From: a virus
Reading direction: 5' to 3' (one strand)
Length of the DNA: 26,960 bases
Virus record (IMG/VR): IMGVR_UViG_3300037189_003636
Coordinates: 1-26,960 of that record
The notes beneath the pieces were generated by a model. It was not told the origin of the DNA and searched no databases. It saw only the letters and a program-made list of their open reading frames with translations. Made by a program: the position numbers and the translations under genes. The stretch's first letter is position 1, and every line of letters starts with the position of its first letter. Shown here piece by piece: positions 21,696 through 26,960 of the stretch.

Positions 21696-22054
21696 TGCTC
21701 CCCACCGCCAAAAAAAATCAGGTTTTTGAAGAACAACAAGAATTGCAAATTAAACACTACTTTAGTGGTGGAACTTATGCTAAACGCATGATTTTAAAAT
21801 CTGGAGCAAGCATTAGCACTCATAAACATAACTTTAACCACATGAGTATTTTGGCTCAAGGAACAGCTAAAGTTACGATAGATGAAGCATCACAATTGTA
21901 TTTTGCACCCTCAGTTATTGAGATAAAAGCAGGTAAAGCACACAAAATTGAGGCAGTTATTGAATGTCATTGGTATTGCATCCATGCAACCAACATTACT
22001 GACCCCGATTTGATTGATGAAACGCTAGTAGTGGAGGAAGAAAATGCCATTTGA
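21695..22054 (+). CDS. Cupin-domain protein
   Basis: The 119-residue product has the cupin motif HKHNFNHMSILAQGTAKV with H43, H45 and H49, then a second motif around IEIKAGKAHKIEAV with H83. Together they give a four-His metal site instead of the usual two His, Glu, His. The fold is a small beta-barrel that can bind metal and a small carboxylic acid or sugar, or be structural. It overlaps the next gene by 11 bp. The role in the phage is unknown; a metabolic enzyme and a virion barrel are both possible. Confidence 0.75.
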   Translation: MLPTAKKNQVFEEQQELQIKHYFSGGTYAKRMILKSGASISTHKHNFNHMSILAQGTAKVTIDEASQLYFAPSVIEIKAGKAHKIEAVIECHWYCIHATNITDPDLIDETLVVEEENAI

Positions 22055-23615
22055 TTTTGGTACGTATGATTCTGGCGGAGATAGCGGAGGTTTTCCTACT
22101 GGTAGCGTACAAGTTATTGGATTACCTGCTGATTGGACACCATCTACTGGATCTGTTGACTTAGCAGCTACTGTAGAACAACCACTTGTTCAAGAATTTG
22201 CTACTCAAACACCTGCAATTCAAGCAGTTCAAGCACAACTTCCTAATTTTCAAGACATATTGCCACAGGATTTGTCAACTCAGATTCAAACAATGTCTAA
22301 CACATTGTTAACTCAACAATCACAAATACAAGCTCAAGCAAAAACAATTATTACAGATCAATCAAGTGTTAATAATGCGTATTCATCATATACGGCAGCC
22401 GTAAATAATTACAACGCTCATTACAATCAATATATGCAAGATGCAACCTTGCTTTTAAGAAGCGGTTTAGGTCAGGCTTCTGCAAATAGAAGGGCATTAG
22501 CAAACGGTCTTTTAAACGATGTTAATAGCACCAAAGCAAATTACACCACTCAAGTAGCCAAATACAAAGCTGATACAGCATCATTGCAATCTAATATTAG
22601 CAATTACAACGCTACTTACACCAATTACACAGGCGCTGTAGCGATTGCTCAAGGTGACATTAAAGCTGCTCAAGATGCAGCAGCAGCCAAAGCAAAAGCC
22701 GATGCTCAAGCAACAGCAGACAAGATTGCAGCCGATAAAGCTAAGGCTGAGGCTGATGCAGCAGCTAAAGCTAAGGCGGATGCGGACGCTCAAGCAGCAG
22801 CCGATGCCAAAGCTAAGGCGGATGCGGATGCAGCAGCAGCAGAAAAGGCTAGAGCAGAAGCACAAGCAACAGCCGATGCAAAAGCCAAAGCCGATGCCGA
22901 TGCAGCAGCTCAATTAGCAGCGGAAGCTAAAGCTAAAGCGGATGCCGATGCAAAGGCAGCAGCGGAAGCAAAATCAATTGCTGATGCAAAATTAAAAGCG
23001 GATGCCGATGCAGAGGCAGCAACAAAAGCTCAAGCTGATGCTCAAGCAGCAAATGATGCTGAAGCAAAAAGGGTGGCTGATGAAGCAGCAGCCAAAGCAG
23101 AACAAGATAGGCTGGTGGCAGAGCAATTAGCAAAAGAAGCTGCTGACAAAGCTGCACAAACACAAACTGGCGGAACAGATGCGGTTACGGTTAACCCACC
23201 AACAACAACTCCTGAGCCAACACCTGAGCCAACACCTGAGCCAACACCTACCCCAACACCAGTTCCAGAACCTACTCCGACACCAATTCCTGCTCCTGAG
23301 CCAACACCTGAGCCAACACCCGAACCGACTCCTGAACCTACGCCAGAACCTACCCCGACACCACCTCCTGACCAAACGCAAACAGGCACAACCACTTTGC
23401 CTGATTTGTTAGTGCCTTATGGACAAAAAACAAAAGCATCTCCTTTAACTAGCACTTTTGCTTCTTCAGATGCTTTATCTAGCGCTTTATTGGGAAGTGG
23501 TTTAAGCTCAAGACCTGACGTTTCAACCACGTCAGAACCGTATTTGTTGGGTACAGATGAAGCTAAAAAGAATGTTTGGAACACTGAATCACTTAAAAAT
23601 GCGTTAGGACTATAA
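22044..23615 (+). CDS. Long low-complexity virion protein: coiled coil plus PEPTP
   Basis: The 523-residue protein has a mixed N-terminus (1-85) and a helical part. About 165 residues of Ala/Lys/Asp repeats follow (about 206-372, e.g. AAAKAKADAQATADKIAADK), then PEPTP repeats (about 385-446) and a short C-terminal region. The Ala/Lys/Asp rod resembles domain II of TolA in composition and the proline stretch resembles TonB, but low complexity means this proves nothing. GGAGGAAGAAA precedes the ATG. It lies at the head of the probable internal-virion genes and may span the envelope or act as a rod in the particle. Confidence 0.6.
   Translation: MPFDFGTYDSGGDSGGFPTGSVQVIGLPADWTPSTGSVDLAATVEQPLVQEFATQTPAIQAVQAQLPNFQDILPQDLSTQIQTMSNTLLTQQSQIQAQAKTIITDQSSVNNAYSSYTAAVNNYNAHYNQYMQDATLLLRSGLGQASANRRALANGLLNDVNSTKANYTTQVAKYKADTASLQSNISNYNATYTNYTGAVAIAQGDIKAAQDAAAAKAKADAQATADKIAADKAKAEADAAAKAKADADAQAAADAKAKADADAAAAEKARAEAQATADAKAKADADAAAQLAAEAKAKADADAKAAAEAKSIADAKLKADADAEAATKAQADAQAANDAEAKRVADEAAAKAEQDRLVAEQLAKEAADKAAQTQTGGTDAVTVNPPTTTPEPTPEPTPEPTPTPTPVPEPTPTPIPAPEPTPEPTPEPTPEPTPEPTPTPPPDQTQTGTTTLPDLLVPYGQKTKASPLTSTFASSDALSSALLGSGLSSRPDVSTTSEPYLLGTDEAKKNVWNTESLKNALGL
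23211..23368 (+). repeat. 12-bp tandem repeats encoding PEPT
   Basis: CCTGAGCCAACA and near copies are repeated about a dozen times, some diverged. Such tracts expand and contract by slippage. Confidence 0.6.
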
Positions 23616-24605
23616 ATGGCAAAACTTGAACAAACACTAGGCACAGATTTAGCATCTATTGCTCAATTATTACGTTCAAAAGGACGGGGTAAAGACAGCG
23701 TTCTTGCTCATATTACCCCCAAAGAAGCTGCGCTTTTAAAGCGTAGAGGTGGTAGAGGTAGTGTTAACCCTGATACTGGATTGCCAGAATATGAAGATAC
23801 GGTTGATGCTCCAATAGATCAAGCACCTGTGGACCAAGCGCCTGTAGATCAAGCGCCAGTAGATCAAGCGCCAGTAGATCAAGCGCCAGTAAATGTGTTT
23901 GATAATTCTCAACCAGCACCTACATACGCTTTTACTCCATCAGAAGCAATATCTGGCAGTCAACGTGATATGTCAACTCCATTTCAGAATTTTAATCCAG
24001 CAGATAATGCTGCTGCTAGATCAATTTTGGGTATGGGAAATGTAGAGCCAGGAGCAGCGCCAACAGTAGATACTGGAGATAAAACACCTGTTAAACCAGA
24101 ACAAGGAGGAAAAGACCCGTTCAAAATGCCTAGCCTTGGGCAACTTGGCACATTAGGTCTTGCTGGCGCTTTAGGTGCTTATGGCGCTTCTCAAGCTCGT
24201 AGAGGAGCTGCTCAAACTCAAGCTGGCACTGCTGAACAAAAAGCTATTGCTGCCCCTTACCAACAACAAGGTCAGCAATTGATTTCTCAAGCTCAAGCAG
24301 GTCAATTGACCCCTACAAGCCAACAAGCTCTTGAAGCTGCAAAAGCTCAATTAGCTCAATCTCAATCTAATAGAGGTGGCGTAGGAGCGCAACAATCAGC
24401 TAATCAAATAGCCAATATTTATCAAACTTTGTTAGATAATCAATATAAATACGGCTTGCAAGTCATGCAAATTGGTGACAACATTAGTTTGGGCGCTATT
24501 AAATCAGGCTTGCAACTGGATCAACAGTTACAAACATCTACCAATAACTTCTACAGTCAATTGGCAAGCATTGTTGGTGGTCAACCGATAAGGGTAGGAT
24601 TCTAA
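23616..24605 (+). CDS. 329-residue internal-virion-type protein
   Basis: The N-terminus includes a helix (SIAQLLRSKGRGKDS) and a run of VDQAP units (about 67-91). After residue 165 comes a glycine-rich small hydrophobic stretch, LGQLGTLGLAGALGAYGASQ. Then follows a long Gln/Ala-rich helical region ending QTSTNNFYSQLASIVGGQ. Such an Ala/Gln-rich helical protein with a glycine zipper just before larger helical proteins fits podovirus ejection or internal core proteins. That is inferred. The start abuts the previous stop. Confidence 0.55.
   Translation: MAKLEQTLGTDLASIAQLLRSKGRGKDSVLAHITPKEAALLKRRGGRGSVNPDTGLPEYEDTVDAPIDQAPVDQAPVDQAPVDQAPVDQAPVNVFDNSQPAPTYAFTPSEAISGSQRDMSTPFQNFNPADNAAARSILGMGNVEPGAAPTVDTGDKTPVKPEQGGKDPFKMPSLGQLGTLGLAGALGAYGASQARRGAAQTQAGTAEQKAIAAPYQQQGQQLISQAQAGQLTPTSQQALEAAKAQLAQSQSNRGGVGAQQSANQIANIYQTLLDNQYKYGLQVMQIGDNISLGAIKSGLQLDQQLQTSTNNFYSQLASIVGGQPIRVGF
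23814..23888 (+). repeat. Five 15-bp units encoding (I/V)DQAP
   Basis: The last three units, GTAGATCAAGCGCCA, are identical and two others differ slightly. Confidence 0.7.
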
Positions 24606-25843
24606 TGGCTGAAACAAATAACGAACAATTAGCCAATGCCGTTGGTACGGACATTAAGCAATTTCCTTTTTTAAAAGAAGAAAAAGCAGCTAAAGAAAAA
24701 GCCGTTGAATCTAAGATAAAGGCAGAATCTGCCAAAGAAGGCGAAGTTCTTAAACAAAAAGGACAGGCTTTAGAAAAAATTGCGTCTGAAGATAAAACTA
24801 AATACGATGAAACCATGAGCTTGATGCAACCTGCTCCTGAGTTTAAGCCTACTCAAGACAACATGATGGATATTGGTGGGCTGTTTAGTTTAGTAGCTAC
24901 TATGGGAATTGCTTTAGGTGGTAGTGGAAAGCTGTCATCTTTAAACGCTTTAAACGCTATGGGCGGTATGCTCAAAGGCTATCAAGCAGGTCGTAAAGAT
25001 TTGTTTTCTAAAGAACAAGCTACTTTTGATAAAGAAACAGCTCGTATTAAAGAAATAAATGACCGCTTAATTAAAAATTTAGATCAATATCAAAAGTTAA
25101 GAGTTACTGACAAAGAAGCTGCATTGGTTAAAGCGCAAGAAATTGCCTCTACAAACCCTGGTGTTATTGCACAATTAGTTCAATCAGGTCGTGATGACGT
25201 GGCTGCTGAAATTGCCAAGCGCAATAGCGATATGCTTATAAAAATGAAAGAATTGGCTACTAAAAATGCTATGACGGGAATTATATTGCCTAAAGACAAA
25301 GAGGCAATTAAACAATATACAACTCGTTTTCAAATGATTAAAAATATTGATGATATTGAATCTTTGTTAAAAGATCCTAAATATCGTGATCTTATCAATA
25401 TATCTACTGGGTATATGCCAGATGTTTTAAATAATTTAAGAGAGAATTTTCCTGAACTTTCTCAAAAATTGGCTAGAATTCAAGCAATGGAGTTTGATGT
25501 TGGTGGTAAAGCGCTCACTGCAAGTGAACAAAAAATTCTTGGTCCAATTTACAATTGGCGTGGTTTAACTGCCAAAGCTCTTGAAGAAAGATTAAAAGGA
25601 ACAGCAGATACTCTTAACGATAACCTTGCAATTAGTGAAGAAGTTTATCCAGGGTTTAAACAATTAAGACCCCGCCTTGAATCTGTTTATAACAAAACTG
25701 GTCGTGTTGCCGATGTTCCTCAAGGTGAGGGTGAAATTGATATAGATTCTGAAAGAAGCCGTGCTAAAGCAGCAATTGCAAAAGGCGCACCATCAGATAA
25801 AATTAGCGCAATGTTTAAAGAAAAGACTGGTCAGGAGCTGTAA
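24605..25843 (+). CDS. 412-residue helical protein, possible ejection protein
   Basis: The product is helical and charged at both ends. Near residues 95-135 lies a glycine-rich hydrophobic patch (GLFSLVATMGIALGGSGKLS, then LNALNAMGGMLKGYQAG), which could insert into a membrane. Long coiled-coil stretches flank it (KEEKAAKEKAVESKIKAESA and DKETARIKEINDRLIKN). The order of three large helical genes after the fibre matches the internal core/ejection genes of podoviruses. The TAATG junction with the previous gene is typical here. No motif fixes the function. Confidence 0.55.
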   Translation: MAETNNEQLANAVGTDIKQFPFLKEEKAAKEKAVESKIKAESAKEGEVLKQKGQALEKIASEDKTKYDETMSLMQPAPEFKPTQDNMMDIGGLFSLVATMGIALGGSGKLSSLNALNAMGGMLKGYQAGRKDLFSKEQATFDKETARIKEINDRLIKNLDQYQKLRVTDKEAALVKAQEIASTNPGVIAQLVQSGRDDVAAEIAKRNSDMLIKMKELATKNAMTGIILPKDKEAIKQYTTRFQMIKNIDDIESLLKDPKYRDLINISTGYMPDVLNNLRENFPELSQKLARIQAMEFDVGGKALTASEQKILGPIYNWRGLTAKALEERLKGTADTLNDNLAISEEVYPGFKQLRPRLESVYNKTGRVADVPQGEGEIDIDSERSRAKAAIAKGAPSDKISAMFKEKTGQEL

Positions 25844-26960
25844 TGGCTGATTATGAATCTCTAATTCCTCAGAAAAGTAGTGGTGAATCAGATTCATACG
25901 CTGCGCTTATTCCTAATAAAGCTAGTTTTCCTGAAAAAGCTGAAGGTTTTATTTATGGATTAGCTACAAGTATTCCTGGCATGGTGGGTGATATTGAAAC
26001 CATGTTGCCTGGCGGATCTGAAGTAGGAGTTAAAGGTAAAGGCGCATTAAAAGGAAAAGAAAGCGTTTTTCCAACTACCGAAAATGTTAGAGAAGGTTTA
26101 ACTAAATTAGGATTGCCACCACCACCTAATCCTGCTGTTAAAAATTATATAACTGCTGGAGAAATAGCTCCTGCTGTTGCTGCTACTGGCACTGCTTTGT
26201 ATAAAGGTGGAAAAGCACTTTATGGGGCTGGAAAAAGTTTTGCTAAACAACTTAAATTAGGTAAAACATCTAAAGAATTAGCCGAATCATTACGCTCAAG
26301 TGGAGAAAAAAGAGCTGGTCAAATTGCTAAATCAACTGGCGAAGAAATGACTGCTGCTGAACAACGTGCAGCTATTGCTGGTAAAGCAGAACAAAAAGCG
26401 CAAACTGGCGGTGAATATGCTTTAAAACCGTTGCCAGGGGTAGGCGTTGAACAAGAAGCGGGTATATTTAAACCAGTAGCTCAAACATTTCAAGACATTG
26501 GCAACAGAGTTAAAGAGTCTGCCAACAAAGTAATGGAAACCCTTAAATCCAGACGTGCAACAAATGCCGAAACAAACAAACAAACTGCTTTTGGAGATGC
26601 TTTTCAAAAAGAAGCAAAAGGTATTCAACCAATACACAAAGTTGATGCTTCTGGAAATCCTGTATTAGATGCTAAGGGTAAACCCTTAGATTCTGATTCT
26701 TATAAAGCTGCTGAAAAAGAAATTAAAACAATGATTAGAAACCCCGCAACGGGTTTAACAGACGTTCCAAGTCAACAATCTAGAGATGTTTTAAGTAAAT
26801 TTTTGAGCGACATTAACCCCCGTCAAGTTGATCCTACTACTGGTATTGTTACTGGCAGACCTGCTAGTTTTGAAGGTTTAGAGTCTGTAAGACGTAGATT
26901 GTCTGACAGAGCTTTTGGCTTTCCTGAAACTGGTTTTGATGCAATCAATCAACAACAAGC
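25843..26960 (+). CDS. Large virion protein, 3' end missing
   Basis: The frame stays open to the window edge (372 codons). It opens with two copies of a short motif, YESLIPQK (4-11) and YAALIPNK (19-26), then a hydrophobic helix region FIYGLATSIPGMVGDIE and a Gly/Ala-rich patch (AGEIAPAVAATGTALYKGG). Charged helices follow. Paired Y-x-x-L-I-P motifs near the start are seen in large phage internal proteins. CAGGAG precedes the ATG, which overlaps the previous stop. It is probably the largest ejection or core protein; a lysis or peptidoglycan-cutting domain might lie beyond the edge. Confidence 0.65.
   Translation, partial: MADYESLIPQKSSGESDSYAALIPNKASFPEKAEGFIYGLATSIPGMVGDIETMLPGGSEVGVKGKGALKGKESVFPTTENVREGLTKLGLPPPPNPAVKNYITAGEIAPAVAATGTALYKGGKALYGAGKSFAKQLKLGKTSKELAESLRSSGEKRAGQIAKSTGEEMTAAEQRAAIAGKAEQKAQTGGEYALKPLPGVGVEQEAGIFKPVAQTFQDIGNRVKESANKVMETLKSRRATNAETNKQTAFGDAFQKEAKGIQPIHKVDASGNPVLDAKGKPLDSDSYKAAEKEIKTMIRNPATGLTDVPSQQSRDVLSKFLSDINPRQVDPTTGIVTGRPASFEGLESVRRRLSDRAFGFPETGFDAINQQQ

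Noticed and set aside
22581-23395. Long leftward frames opposite the 523-residue virion gene, rich in Cys or Gly/Val
   Set aside because: They are antisense reflections of low-complexity repeats and have no ribosome-binding sites.
1-26960. Lysogeny genes or insertion sequences
   Set aside because: No integrase, transposase, terminal inverted repeats or repressor-type gene is visible in the window.

Overview
The window is a stretch of a tailed-phage (Caudoviricetes) genome. It carries a large terminase, portal, scaffold-like protein, HK97-type capsid protein, adaptor, nozzle-like protein, long repeat fibre and very long low-complexity virion proteins. There is no tail sheath, tail tube or tape-measure gene, which points to a podovirus-like virion. 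Coding is dense, with ATGA and TAATG junctions, and the DNA is AT-rich. An XhlA-like lysis-type protein, a YadA-like fibre and two glycosyltransferases fit a Gram-negative host. The habitat and exact host cannot be read from the sequence. No integrase, repressor, RNA polymerase or lysozyme is visible here.

Layout. Positions 1-4672 are a leftward early-type module. In transcription order it holds ArdC antirestriction protein, a series of small proteins, a four-Cys zinc protein, YqaJ-type exonuclease, a winged-helix-like protein, a 28-residue peptide, a RecT-type annealing protein, and the start of one more gene. Four of these genes share a leader box, CCTAACTAYT on the coding strand, 12-16 nt before the ATG. 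Two non-coding stretches stand out. Positions 2734-3063 are G-rich with possible RNA or G4 structure. Positions 4673-5124 are full of dyads and short direct repeats around a candidate divergent control region, possibly an operator or origin.

Positions 5125-5841 carry a leftward GT-B-like glycosyltransferase. A divergent promoter region only 38 bp long separates it from the rightward operon, which begins at 5880 and runs to the right edge. That operon starts with three small genes, a GT-A glycosyltransferase with a TTG start, and the terminase large subunit. Two small proteins and the portal follow. After the portal come a 54-residue protein and two 13-residue Arg/Lys peptides with duplicated ribosome-binding leaders, then three hairpins and a clear TTGACA promoter at about 11992.

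The promoter precedes a Pro/Gly-rich protein, a small protein, a scaffold-like protein and the major capsid protein, the last with an 8-bp hairpin just before its ribosome-binding site. Next are two beta-rich small proteins, a head protein, the SU10/gp4-type adaptor, a nozzle-like protein with GSGYT repeats, and the fibre. Positions 20635-22054 hold five small genes, including an XhlA-like protein and a cupin. From 22044 onward lie long helical, repeat-rich proteins that are probably virion-internal or ejection proteins; the last runs off the window.

Working model (inference): ArdC protects incoming DNA, YqaJ and RecT recombine or repair it, the glycosyltransferases modify a host or virion surface, and the rightward operon builds and fills the particle. 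The least explained elements are the two 13-residue basic peptides, the shared leader box, and the 4673-5124 control region.
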